Source: Methylophilaceae bacterium (GTDB lineage: Bacteria > Pseudomonadota > Gammaproteobacteria > Burkholderiales > Methylophilaceae). Taken from it: 16,961 nt of DNA. The notes under the pieces were generated by a model. That model was given only the letters and a program-made list of their open reading frames with translations, made no database searches and was not told where the DNA came from. The stretch lies in NCBI GenBank assembly GCA_009926525.1, contig RFOR01000002.1, positions 1-16,961 of the forward strand, in the 5' to 3' direction. Made by a program: the position numbers and the translations under genes. Below are positions 9,184 to 16,961 of the stretch, piece after piece (the first letter of the stretch is position 1; the number at the start of each line of letters is the position of its first letter).

Positions 9184-12100
9184 TGTTAGAAAAACTCATC
9201 ACCTTCTCGCTCCAGCAGCGCACCTTTGTCATTATTGCGAGCTTGTTCCTGGTAATTATAGGGATTATCTCCGTTCAAAATTTGCCGATCGAGGCATTCC
9301 CTGATGTAGAAGATGTGCACGTTGGGATCGTGACGCAAGTTCCAGGACTGGCCCCAGAAGAAGTCGAGCGGGTTGTGACCCTCCCAATTGAGCATGGCAT
9401 GAGCGGCGTCCCGCATTTAACCCAGATGCGCTCGGTCTCAATTACTGGGCTATCTGTGGTAACCCTCACCTTCTCAGAAAAAACTGACGACTACTTTGCA
9501 CGCCAACAGGTGCTAGAGAAGCTCCAAGCGGTCAGCTTACCGACAGTCTACCAACCTACGTTAGCGCCACTTACCACTGCCGTAGGTGAGATCTTCAGAT
9601 TCTTAGTCGACGCACCAAATGATATGCCACCGCGCGAAATACGCGCCATTCAAGACTGGAAAATCATTCCTGTACTTCGCACAGTTCCTGGCGTTGCAGA
9701 CGTCACCAGCTTTGGCGGCGCCGTTAAAGAATATCAAATCAAACTAGATCCTTACCTGCTCAAAAAATACGGTGTAAGCATCGATCAAGTGAACCAAGCT
9801 TTAAACAACAACAGCAGCAACGTTGGTGGCGGACTCATGCACAGGGGCGATGAGTCTTTAGTAGTGCGATCACTTGGTCTCTATCGCAACCTCGATGACA
9901 TCAGCCAAACTGTGATCTCAGCGGATAAAGGTAGACCAATTTTAGTCAGCGATGTTGGTCAGGTAGCTATCAGCGACCGCCCTCGTTCTGGCATCGTGGC
10001 CTTTAACGGCCGAGATGATGTTATTGAAGGCATCGTTCTGATGAGCAAGGGCCAGAACCCAGCTAAAGTCATCGATGCATTGCGTATTAAAGTAGATGAG
10101 ATCAATACAAAGCTACCTCCTGGCGTCAAAATCACACCGTTCTATGACCGAACCAGCCTTATCAATCACACCGTGCATACTGTGACAGAAAACATGATTG
10201 TGGGTGCAATTTTAGTGGTCGCCATTCTCATCATCTTCTTACGCAATTGGAGGGCAGCACTGATCGTTGCCGCCATTATTCCATTGTCACTGCTTTTCGC
10301 TTTTATTGTGATGGACATGCGCGGCGTTTCCGCCAATCTTATTTCTCTAGGCGCGGTGGACTTTGGGATTATTATCGATAGTGCGGTGGTGCTGGTCGAG
10401 GCGCTCATGGTCAAACTAGCACTTGCAAAAGTCGATGAGTTTCCACATCACAGCACCTACTCATGGCGCATCACTAGCCTGAAAAATACCGCCATTGAAA
10501 TGGGTCGCCCCATCCTATTCTCCAAGGTGATCATTATCTTGGCGTTCTTACCTATCTTCACTTTCCAGCGTGTCGAAGGAAAGATCTTCTCACCTATGGC
10601 CTTTACACTGAGCTTTGCATTACTTGGCTCTATCCTACTGACCCTAACATTCGTGCCAGCATTGATGTCTTACCTCATGCGTCGGACCGATATGGCTGAG
10701 AAGCACAGCGACTGGATGCAAGCCATTCAAGATGCTTACAGAAAGATCCTACTCAAGGTCGCGAATATGCGTTTTGTGGTGATTGCATCTTCAATTGGAT
10801 TGCTCGTCGCTTCTATCGCATTATCTCCGCTACTCGGTTCAGAGTTCTTACCCAAACTCGATGAGGGCAATATTTGGCTCACCATCAGCATGCCGCCTTC
10901 TACTAGCTTAGAAAAAACCAAGGAGATTGAACGCAGCATTCGAAAAATCTTAACCAGCTATAAAGAGGTCAATCTAGTCGTCAGCCACGTTGGCCGCCCA
11001 GATGACGGAACCGACCCTAAAGGTCCCAACAACATCGAAATCTTGGCAGACCTAAAACCTAAGGATACCTGGAAATTTAGAAATAAAGATGCGCTAATTT
11101 CTGATATGTCCACCAAAATTCATCAGATCCCAGGGATCCCAACCAACTTCTCACAAGTGATTCAAGATAGCGTTGAAGAAGCATTATCTGGGGTTAAAGG
11201 GGAAATCTCCGTCAAGATTTTTGGACCGGATTTGAATGTGTTAGAGAATGAAGCCGACCAAGTTGTCCATGTGCTAAATAGTATCAAGGGAGCGACCGAT
11301 GTCGCTGCAATTCGCATCTCAGGAAACTCCGAACTCGACATCACATTAGATCGTACCAAGCTCGCACGCTACGGCATGTCGGTTAATGAGGTAAACGCCT
11401 CTGTACAAACCGCTTTAGCTGGGACTGCGGCGAGCACTTTCTATGACGGTGACAGGCGATTTGACGTCTCACTGCGTCTTAACCAAGAGTTCCGTGATGG
11501 CTTAGATGACATCGATGAGTTACCGGTCGCCCTGCCTAACAAAGCCGGCACCATTCCATTGAGTGAGATATCCGACATCACTATCAAGCAAGGTGCATCT
11601 CGTGTTGCGCGCGAAGGCGTATCACGCATTGTCGCGATCAAGGCAAACTTAATTAATCGCGACCAAGGCAGCTTTGTGAAAGAAGCGATGGCTAAGGTCA
11701 AGGATCAAGTGAAATTACCCCCTGGCTATACCATGACCTGGGGTGGCCAGTTTGAGAACCAGCAGCGCTCGATGAAACGACTCAAAGTGATTGTGCCATT
11801 ATCACTCATGCTAATTTTCTTCGTACTCTTTACCGCGTTTAGGTCAGTGCTAAACTCACTGCTGGTTTTGCTCATGATTCCATTCACCTTGATAGGAGGC
11901 TTCGCAGGCCTAGGCCTTGCGGGACTTCATCTGTCGATCTCTGCTGCAGTTGGATTTATTGCGCTCGCCGGGATTTCGGTACAGAACGGCGTAATTATGG
12001 TTGAGCAGATTAAGCACCTCATCCTAGAGGGCTTCACGGTTGCAGATGCTATCTTAGAGGGCGCCGTGGTTCGTCTGCGCCCGATTCTAATGACCGCCTT

Positions 12101-12302
12101 GATGGCAGGATTAGGTTTGCTACCTGCGGCACTTTCTCACGGAATTGGCTCTGAAACGCAGCGCCCATTCGCGGTGGTGATCGTTGGGGGCTTGGTAACT
12201 GCAACCTTCTTTACACTATTGCTGTTACCCCTTCTCTTCCCGCTATTCTCTGACGAGGTGAAGGGGGGAAATTGGCAGCCGAAAGAAGAGCAGGAACAGT
12301 AA
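9183..12302 (+). CDS. czcA: Heavy-metal RND efflux pump, inner-membrane proton/metal antiporter (CzcA/HME family)
   Basis: Trimeric inner-membrane pump that uses the proton gradient to drive metal cations out through the CzcC/CzcB-type partners. The 1039 residues are typical of HME-RND proteins. There are twelve expected membrane helices, with one early helix (about 14-31) then a large periplasmic loop, a helix cluster from about 337, a second loop, and a final cluster from about 860. The fourth-helix motif reads DFGIIIDSAVVLVEA (393-407). Asp393, Asp399 and Glu406 keep the spacing of the CzcA proton-relay residues Asp402, Asp408 and Glu415. This favours a divalent-cation (Zn/Co/Cd/Ni) pump over a Cu/Ag CusA type. 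The usual DGA and EN are DSA and EA here. The ATG overlaps the adaptor stop by one base. The gene ends 2 bases from the convergent ispF stop. The exact metal is unknown. Confidence 0.9.
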   Translation: MLEKLITFSLQQRTFVIIASLFLVIIGIISVQNLPIEAFPDVEDVHVGIVTQVPGLAPEEVERVVTLPIEHGMSGVPHLTQMRSVSITGLSVVTLTFSEKTDDYFARQQVLEKLQAVSLPTVYQPTLAPLTTAVGEIFRFLVDAPNDMPPREIRAIQDWKIIPVLRTVPGVADVTSFGGAVKEYQIKLDPYLLKKYGVSIDQVNQALNNNSSNVGGGLMHRGDESLVVRSLGLYRNLDDISQTVISADKGRPILVSDVGQVAISDRPRSGIVAFNGRDDVIEGIVLMSKGQNPAKVIDALRIKVDEINTKLPPGVKITPFYDRTSLINHTVHTVTENMIVGAILVVAILIIFLRNWRAALIVAAIIPLSLLFAFIVMDMRGVSANLISLGAVDFGIIIDSAVVLVEALMVKLALAKVDEFPHHSTYSWRITSLKNTAIEMGRPILFSKVIIILAFLPIFTFQRVEGKIFSPMAFTLSFALLGSILLTLTFVPALMSYLMRRTDMAEKHSDWMQAIQDAYRKILLKVANMRFVVIASSIGLLVASIALSPLLGSEFLPKLDEGNIWLTISMPPSTSLEKTKEIERSIRKILTSYKEVNLVVSHVGRPDDGTDPKGPNNIEILADLKPKDTWKFRNKDALISDMSTKIHQIPGIPTNFSQVIQDSVEEALSGVKGEISVKIFGPDLNVLENEADQVVHVLNSIKGATDVAAIRISGNSELDITLDRTKLARYGMSVNEVNASVQTALAGTAASTFYDGDRRFDVSLRLNQEFRDGLDDIDELPVALPNKAGTIPLSEISDITIKQGASRVAREGVSRIVAIKANLINRDQGSFVKEAMAKVKDQVKLPPGYTMTWGGQFENQQRSMKRLKVIVPLSLMLIFFVLFTAFRSVLNSLLVLLMIPFTLIGGFAGLGLAGLHLSISAAVGFIALAGISVQNGVIMVEQIKHLILEGFTVADAILEGAVVRLRPILMTALMAGLGLLPAALSHGIGSETQRPFAVVIVGGLVTATFFTLLLLPLLFPLFSDEVKGGNWQPKEEQEQ

Positions 12303-12304
12303 GA

Positions 12305-12784
12305 TTAAGCTGAAGCAGTAATTAGACAGACTGCCTCAGCAGCAATACCTTCGCCTCGACCGGTAAAGCCAAGTTTCTCAGTGGTGGTTGCCTTCACATT
12401 GACCTGGCTTCTTTTTACGCCACAGTCGTTGGCAATATTTGCACACATAGCTTCGATATATGGTGCCATCTTAGGCGCTTGCGCGATTATCGTCGCATCC
12501 AGATTACTCAGCACAAAACCATGTGATTTAACTAAAGCCACGACATGACGCAGTAAGCTTCTGGAGTCTGCGCCCTTGTAATTCGCATCGGTATCCGAAA
12601 AATGTTTTCCGATATCACCTAAGCAAGCTGCCCCCAGCATCGCATCACAAATCGCGTGCAATAAGACATCGGCGTCAGAGTGACCAAGCAATCCTTTTTC
12701 ATAAGCGATCTCTACCCCTCCGATAATGCACTTTCGGCCTTCGACTAACTGATGCACATCGTAACCCTGTCCGATCCTGATCAT
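12305..12784 (-). CDS. ispF: 2-C-methyl-D-erythritol 2,4-cyclodiphosphate synthase
   Basis: Converts CDP-ME 2-phosphate to MEcPP with release of CMP in the MEP (non-mevalonate) isoprenoid pathway. At 159 residues it is the normal monofunctional length. Signatures are metal ligands in GYDVH (Asp9, His11), the active-site loop [11 protein letters not shown] (34-44, with His43), [10 protein letters not shown] (57-66), TTTEKLG (133-139) and GRGEGIA near the C-terminus. The ATG at 12784 overlaps the ispD stop by 4 bases (ATGA) and has AAGGGG 7 bases upstream inside ispD, so translation is coupled. Its final codons form the arms of a hairpin (12309-12340). Cytoplasmic trimer. Very clear family assignment. 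Confidence 0.97.
   Translation of the reverse strand: MIRIGQGYDVHQLVEGRKCIIGGVEIAYEKGLLGHSDADVLLHAICDAMLGAACLGDIGKHFSDTDANYKGADSRSLLRHVVALVKSHGFVLSNLDATIIAQAPKMAPYIEAMCANIANDCGVKRSQVNVKATTTEKLGFTGRGEGIAAEAVCLITASA
12309..12340 (-). terminator. Terminator-like hairpin inside the ispF 3' end
   Basis: GCTGAAGCAGT (12309-12319) and ACTGCCTCAGC (12330-12340) form an 11-pair stem with a 10-base loop. On the minus strand the single mismatch becomes a G-U wobble, and the stem is followed by TTAATCTT, a moderately U-rich stretch. On the plus strand it is an A/C mismatch with no U run. The hairpin therefore fits leftward termination after ispF better than rightward termination after the efflux operon. 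It lies within the last eleven codons of ispF ([11 protein letters not shown]), where the Ala/Glu/Ser codons themselves supply the arms, so it could also be coincidental. Confidence 0.45.
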
Positions 12785-13473
12785 TTCCTAACCCCTTGCT
12801 GATCCACGGCAAGAATCGCTTCAGCTAAAGCCAAGTCTTGCGGGAAAGTAATCTTTAGATTGCGTAACTGTCCTGTCACTAATTTTGGTCTCAAGCCCAG
12901 CGCCTCAATAGCCTGCGCTTCATCAGTAGGCGCACCGCCGGACTTTGTCAAAGCTTCCTTCAAAATACCATAACGAAACATTTGCGGCGTTTGTGCTTGC
13001 CATAAGCCTTCACGAGGCTCTGTGCAGGCAACGCGTTGTTCATTATTCGCCCGCTTCAAAGTATCAGCCACTGGAATCGCTAGCAAACCACCTACTTGGT
13101 CGTCTTGAATTTCATCTAGTAAAAAATCTAAAAGCGCATGGGTGAGCCCTGGACGCGCAGCATCATGCACCAACACCCAATCTTCAACATCAACATTCAA
13201 TATATTTAAGGCATTAAGCACTGTTGCAGCACGCGTTTCGCCGCCACAATTTAATATGGACAACTTTGGATGCTGAATATTTTGTGCTTGCCAATCTGCA
13301 TCCTCAGCACTTAATACGAGATGCACTTTAGCAATGCGTTCACATAATAAAAAAGTGTCTAGCGTCCATGAAATGATGGGGCGACCTAGCAATGGGAGAT
13401 ACTGCTTAGGCAGAACCGATGCCATACGGCTACCAGAGCCAGCAGCGGGAATGATGACGTGAAATTTTGCCAT
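12781..13473 (-). CDS. ispD: 2-C-methyl-D-erythritol 4-phosphate cytidylyltransferase
   Basis: Couples MEP and CTP to give CDP-ME and pyrophosphate, the third step of the MEP pathway. The 230 residues match the family. Visible elements are the nucleotide-binding loop PAAGSGSRM (9-17) with Lys23, HDAARP (103-108), PVADTLK (134-140), QTPQMF (161-166), TDEA (183-186) and the C-terminal [10 protein letters not shown] (205-214). The ATG at 13473 directly precedes the nucleotide-binding fold, but no convincing Shine-Dalgarno sequence is seen before it. It begins 40 bases after fdsD on the same strand with no terminator between, and overlaps ispF by 4 bases. The intermediate enzyme IspE is not in the window. 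Confidence 0.96.
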   Translation of the reverse strand: MAKFHVIIPAAGSGSRMASVLPKQYLPLLGRPIISWTLDTFLLCERIAKVHLVLSAEDADWQAQNIQHPKLSILNCGGETRAATVLNALNILNVDVEDWVLVHDAARPGLTHALLDFLLDEIQDDQVGGLLAIPVADTLKRANNEQRVACTEPREGLWQAQTPQMFRYGILKEALTKSGGAPTDEAQAIEALGLRPKLVTGQLRNLKITFPQDLALAEAILAVDQQGVRK

Positions 13474-13513
13474 GATAATTTATTGAGTGAATGGCAAGAA
13501 AAATGACAACAAT

Positions 13514-13735
13514 TTAAGCAAGCAGTGCCTGATGCTGAAGTATCGCCTCTTTAACGATAGGCTCCAAGCCTTTTCCTTCATGTTGCGCATGCTCAATCAA
13601 CTGCAAACGCATACTGAGCGCCCAAAAGCGCTTGAGATGCGTGACAATATCTTTCTTCGCCTGCTCTTGGTCAGGTGATGACTTAAAAAACGTGCCAATT
13701 TGATTGGCCATGGTAATCAACTGCTCAATATTCAT
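13514..13735 (-). CDS. fdsD: Formate dehydrogenase delta subunit (FdsD)
   Basis: A small accessory subunit of the NAD-dependent molybdenum formate dehydrogenase. At 73 residues it has the expected size and pattern: an N-terminal MANQIGTFF (residues 9-17), then the central HLKRFWALSMRLQL (33-46), the conserved His/Phe-Trp/Met-Arg core of the FdsD family. The typical FW-x-P-x-MR has Leu in place of Pro here (FWALSMR). It is predicted mostly helical and cytoplasmic, with no signal peptide. The ATG at 13735 has AGGA at 13743-13746 with a 7-base spacer. It lies 20 bases after fdhD and is the usual last gene of fds operons. Its role is known mainly as needed for full assembly or activity of the complex in relatives. 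It is easily missed because it is short. Confidence 0.88.
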   Translation of the reverse strand: MNIEQLITMANQIGTFFKSSPDQEQAKKDIVTHLKRFWALSMRLQLIEHAQHEGKGLEPIVKEAILQHQALLA

Positions 13736-13755
13736 TACTTTTTCCTAAACTATCT

Positions 13756-14574
13756 TTAAACCAAACGCTCTGGATGGGTGTACACCACAAACTGTTCAGA
13801 GCGCGCAAACCCAACCAATGTAACGCCACACTGCTCAGCCACGCGAATTGCTAGGCCAGTTGGCGCTGAAATCGCTACTAACATGTCAACGCCAGCAACC
13901 GCGACTTTTTGTACCATTTCATAACTCGCACGACTTGTCGTCAAAACAAACCCTGATTGCTTTTCTGTCTTGGCTTTAGCTCCAAGAAGCTTATCCAAAG
14001 CATTGTGACGACCAACGTCTTCACGCACCATCGCTATATTGCCATTGGTTTGCACCCAAAAGCTCGCATGGGCAGCGCCTGTTTCAGTTTGTAAAGCTTG
14101 TTGGCTAGCTACATTTTTAAGCGCCCTAAGCACCGCCTGTTTAGTAAATACCTCTTTAGAAATATTTACACTATCAGGCATACGCAGCGCATGTTCCAAG
14201 CTCTCTGCACCACACAAACCACAACCCGTGCGACCTGTCATGCTTCTGCGTCTATCTTTTAGCTGAGAAAATCGCCCACTGGCGATTACCATCCTCAATT
14301 CAATACCAGACGCCTGCTGAACAAGTTCAATCTCATAAAGCTCTTTTGGACTACTTAAAATTCCTTCAGCTAATGAAAAGCCCAAGGCAAAGTCTTCCAA
14401 ATCTTGCGGCGTTGCTAGCATGACCGCATGGGAAATGCCGTTGTAAATCATCGCAATCGGCACTTCCTCCGCCACAACATCTTCAAGCGATTTCACTTCA
14501 CCCGATTGCCATTTCTGCACCGTCAAGCGACTAGTCGCCGTCTCTGCAATCATTGGCTTTTTTAGGTCTTGCAT
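13756..14574 (-). CDS. fdhD: Formate dehydrogenase accessory sulfurtransferase FdhD
   Basis: Transfers sulfur from a cysteine desulfurase (IscS in E. coli) to the bis-molybdopterin-guanine-dinucleotide cofactor before insertion into formate dehydrogenase; without it the enzyme is inactive. The 272 residues are normal. The key CxxC loop is Cys-Gly-Leu-Cys in GRTGCGLCGAESLEHA. Other family features are EVPIAMIYNGISHAVMLATP, LEDFALGFSLAEGIL and REDVGRHNALDKLLGAK. The ATG at 14574 has no strong ribosome site. A second Met (residue 8, MIAETATS) is an alternative start. It is 16 bases after the fdsA stop and 20 bases before fdsD, within the same run, and is called fdsC in some operons of this type. 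Confidence 0.95.
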   Translation of the reverse strand: MQDLKKPMIAETATSRLTVQKWQSGEVKSLEDVVAEEVPIAMIYNGISHAVMLATPQDLEDFALGFSLAEGILSSPKELYEIELVQQASGIELRMVIASGRFSQLKDRRRSMTGRTGCGLCGAESLEHALRMPDSVNISKEVFTKQAVLRALKNVASQQALQTETGAAHASFWVQTNGNIAMVREDVGRHNALDKLLGAKAKTEKQSGFVLTTSRASYEMVQKVAVAGVDMLVAISAPTGLAIRVAEQCGVTLVGFARSEQFVVYTHPERLV

Positions 14575-14590
14575 CAGCTAAAGATGATAC

Positions 14591-16961
14591 TTATGCGTTC
14601 ACTTCGTTTTTCGGGTGATGCACAAAATCTATTTGTTCTTTACTGAAGGCTTTGTATTCACGTTGCCATTCAGAAAGTTGAGACACTTTAGTAAGTTGCA
14701 CCGCGGTTACCTTAAACTCAGGGCAGTTGGTCGCCCAGTCTGAATTGTCTGTCGTAATAACGTTCGCACCAGATTCAGGATGATGGAAAGTTGTATAAAC
14801 CACACCAGGCTGAACACGCTCCGTAATCTTGGCATGAAGCACAGTTTCACCAGCTCGGCTGGTAATGCCGACCCAATCACCATCATTAATGCCGCGGTCT
14901 TCCGCATCATGTGGGTGAATTTCAATTACGTCCTCAGTGTGCCAAGTCACATTTTGAGTTCGACGTGTTTGCGCACCCACATTGTATTGAGAAAGAATAC
15001 GGCCTGTTGTCAAAATCAACGGATATTTAGCGTTCACTTTTTCAGTAGTCGGCACATATTCTGTAATGAAGAACTTACCTTTACCGCGCACAAACTCATC
15101 AATGTGCATTGTTGGCGTCCCTGCAGGGTTTGCATCATCACAAGGCCACTGCACACTACCAAACTCATCTAATTTCTTAAAGCTCACGCCTTTGAATGTT
15201 GGCGTTAAGGCGGCAATTTCATCCAAAATATCAGACGCATGAGAGTAATGCATAGGGTAACCCAAGGCGGCCGCAAGCTTAGCAGTTACTTCCCAGTCCT
15301 CGAACCCGTTTTTCGGGGTCATCACACGACGCACAGGTGAAATGCGGCGCTCTGCATTAGTAAACGTACCTGATTTCTCAAGGAATGAAGCGCCAGGGAA
15401 GAACACATGGGCGTACATCGCGGTTTCGTTCAAGAATAAGTCTTGCACAATTACACATTCCATAGACTCTAGACCATGAGTCACGTGCTGTGTATTTGGA
15501 TCTGATTGAACGATGTCCTCACCTACGCAGTACAACGCCTTAAAGCTACCGCTAATGGCTTGGTCCAGCATGTTTGGAATACGTAAGCCAGGCTCTTTAC
15601 TAAGCGGACGACCCCACGCAGTTTCAAATAGAGCGCGTGTCGCGTCATCAGATACATGACGGTAACCTGGGTATTCGTGTGGCATAGAACCCATGTCGCA
15701 TGAACCTTGCACGTTATTTTGACCACGCAGTGGATTTACACCCACCCCTTCACGGCCAACGTTAGCCGTCGCCATTGAAATGTTAGCAATACCCATTACC
15801 ATGGTTGAACCTTGGCTGTGTTCAGTCACACCCAGTCCGTAGTAAATCGCTGCATTGCCCCCCGTTGCATACAAACGTGCTGCTGCACGGAGGTCTTCCG
15901 CTGGCACACCTAGCGTTTCGCTGAGCGCTTCAGGTGAGTTTTCTTGCTTAGCAGCAAAAGCTCGCCATGCTTCGAAAGAATCAATCTCACAACGTTCTTT
16001 CACAAATGCTTCGTTCACTAAACCTTCAGTCACAATGACGTGTGAGAATGCAGAAATCAACGCTACGTTAGTGCCAGGACGTAATTTCAGGTGGTAATCT
16101 GCTTTAACGTGCGGCGACGACACCAAGTCAATTTGACGTGGATCAGCCACAATTAATTTGGCGCCTTCACGTAAGCGACGCTTCATTTGTGAGCCAAATA
16201 CTGGGTGGCCATCAGTTGGGTTCGCACCGATCACAAAAATCACATCTGAATGCATCACAGAATCAAAGGTTTGTGTACCAGCAGACTCGCCCAATGTCTG
16301 TTTTAAACCATAACCTGTTGGAGAGTGACAAACACGTGCACAAGTATCCACGTTATTCGTGCCAAGAACCGCACGAATTAATTTCTGAGTCACATATACT
16401 TCTTCATTGGTGCAGCGAGATGAGGTAATCCCACCTACTGATTCTTTACCGTATTGTGTTTGGATACGTGAGATTTCACTCGCCGCATAATGAATGGCTT
16501 CATCCCATGAAACTTCAGTCCAAGCATCATGAATACTCTTACGAATCATCGGCGTTGTAATGCGGTCTTGATGGGTCGCATAACCCCACGCAAAGCGACC
16601 TTTCACACAAGAGTGACCATGATTCGCCCCGCCGTTCTTGCTTGGCACCATGCGAACTACTTGCTCGCCTTTCATTTCAGCGTCAAATGAACAGCCCACG
16701 CCGCAATACGCACATGTTGTTGTCACTGAATGCTCAGGTACGCCATGCTGGACGACTGACTTTTCAATTAAGGTTGCTGTTGGACATGCTTGTACGCAAG
16801 CACCACAAGAAACACACTCAGACTCTAAGAAGTTCTCAGTGCCAGAAGCCACTTTAGATTCAAAGCCACGGCCTTGAATGGTCAATGCAAAGGTTCCTTG
16901 CACTTCTTCACAAGCGCGAACGCAGCGAGAACAAACGATACATTTTGAAGGATCAAACTGA
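14591..16961 (-). CDS. fdsA: NAD-dependent formate dehydrogenase alpha (catalytic) subunit, 5' end outside the window
   Basis: Oxidises formate to CO2 at a bis-MGD molybdenum (or tungsten) centre and passes electrons through iron-sulfur clusters to the NAD-reducing subunits. About 789 residues are visible. The frame continues to the right edge without a start, so the GTG at 16903 is internal and the N-terminal [2Fe-2S] region is beyond the window. In order: a first ferredoxin motif CIVCSRCVRAC (16910-16942), a second CVSCGACVQACP, then the cluster of the catalytic domain (CAYCGVGC followed by HSCVKGRF). Next is the active-site Cys-His in ARVCHSPTG (Cys codon 16328-16330; Cys, not selenocysteine), then the molybdopterin domain and the C-terminal dinucleotide-binding domain (ILTTGRILSQYNVGAQ). 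fdhD and fdsD follow closely. fdsG and fdsB would be expected to the right of the window. Family certain; Mo versus W not readable. Confidence 0.95.
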   Translation of the reverse strand, partial: QFDPSKCIVCSRCVRACEEVQGTFALTIQGRGFESKVASGTENFLESECVSCGACVQACPTATLIEKSVVQHGVPEHSVTTTCAYCGVGCSFDAEMKGEQVVRMVPSKNGGANHGHSCVKGRFAWGYATHQDRITTPMIRKSIHDAWTEVSWDEAIHYAASEISRIQTQYGKESVGGITSSRCTNEEVYVTQKLIRAVLGTNNVDTCARVCHSPTGYGLKQTLGESAGTQTFDSVMHSDVIFVIGANPTDGHPVFGSQMKRRLREGAKLIVADPRQIDLVSSPHVKADYHLKLRPGTNVALISAFSHVIVTEGLVNEAFVKERCEIDSFEAWRAFAAKQENSPEALSETLGVPAEDLRAAARLYATGGNAAIYYGLGVTEHSQGSTMVMGIANISMATANVGREGVGVNPLRGQNNVQGSCDMGSMPHEYPGYRHVSDDATRALFETAWGRPLSKEPGLRIPNMLDQAISGSFKALYCVGEDIVQSDPNTQHVTHGLESMECVIVQDLFLNETAMYAHVFFPGASFLEKSGTFTNAERRISPVRRVMTPKNGFEDWEVTAKLAAALGYPMHYSHASDILDEIAALTPTFKGVSFKKLDEFGSVQWPCDDANPAGTPTMHIDEFVRGKGKFFITEYVPTTEKVNAKYPLILTTGRILSQYNVGAQTRRTQNVTWHTEDVIEIHPHDAEDRGINDGDWVGITSRAGETVLHAKITERVQPGVVYTTFHHPESGANVITTDNSDWATNCPEFKVTAVQLTKVSQLSEWQREYKAFSKEQIDFVHHPKNEVNA

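Noticed and set aside
9183..12302. CusA-type Cu/Ag pump assignment
   Set aside because: The fourth-helix motif keeps DFG and the Asp/Asp/Glu set of CzcA rather than the AIG...DAA form of Cu/Ag pumps, and no CusF-like gene is present.
13487..13678. 63-residue plus-strand frame over fdsD
   Set aside because: It is opposite fdsD, which has a family motif, a good ribosome site and operon context; the plus-strand frame has none of these.
14780..15172. 130-residue plus-strand reading frame opposite fdsA
   Set aside because: It is antisense to a strongly conserved gene, has no recognisable domain and no ribosome site: a shadow frame.
14591..16903. FdsA starting at the GTG at 16903
   Set aside because: The frame stays open to the window edge and encodes a complete ferredoxin cysteine motif (CIVCSRCVRAC) upstream, so this GTG is an internal Val codon.

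Overview
The window is dense, mostly core chromosomal DNA of a Gram-negative proteobacterium. It carries an outer-membrane lipoprotein carrier (LolA), an RND efflux pump with an outer-membrane channel, and a multi-subunit molybdenum/tungsten NAD-type formate dehydrogenase. By eye the GC content is moderate (mid-40s percent). Together with the gene set this fits a betaproteobacterium, and a methylotroph of the Methylophilaceae type would suit the formate dehydrogenase. That lineage call is an inference from gene content; no rRNA or other direct marker is present.

Left part (1-4714, minus strand): ftsK - lolA - rarA - serS. The genes are separated by only 4-17 bases and serS runs off the left edge. 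Divergent from ftsK across a 249-base intergenic region is trxB, followed on the plus strand by a small Smr-domain gene. The order trxB <-> ftsK-lolA-rarA-serS matches the E. coli neighbourhood, except that E. coli has lrp between trxB and ftsK. rarA and ftsK both appear to start with TTG.

Middle (about 6600-12302, plus strand): a three-gene heavy-metal RND efflux operon in the order outer-membrane factor, periplasmic adaptor, inner-membrane pump (CzcCBA type). A perfect TATAAT box precedes it. Together the three proteins should span the envelope and export a metal cation, most likely divalent because the pump keeps the Asp/Asp/Glu proton-relay residues of CzcA. No metal sensor, two-component system or metal chaperone lies next to it in the window.

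Right part (12305-16961, minus strand): fdsA (5' end outside the window) - fdhD - fdsD - ispD - ispF. FdsA is the catalytic subunit of formate dehydrogenase, FdhD sulfurates its cofactor, and FdsD is the small delta subunit. The MEP isoprenoid genes ispD and ispF overlap by 4 bases and follow fdsD by 40 bases with no visible terminator. The run collides head-on with the efflux operon: the two stop codons are 2 bases apart, and the only terminator-like hairpin lies inside the last codons of ispF.

I found no CRISPR array, insertion sequence, tRNA, rRNA, prophage gene or undescribed multi-gene system. The points worth a second look are regulatory and architectural: the trxB/ftsK intergenic repeats, the coding-embedded hairpin, the efflux promoter and pump-motif variants, and the fds-isp linkage.
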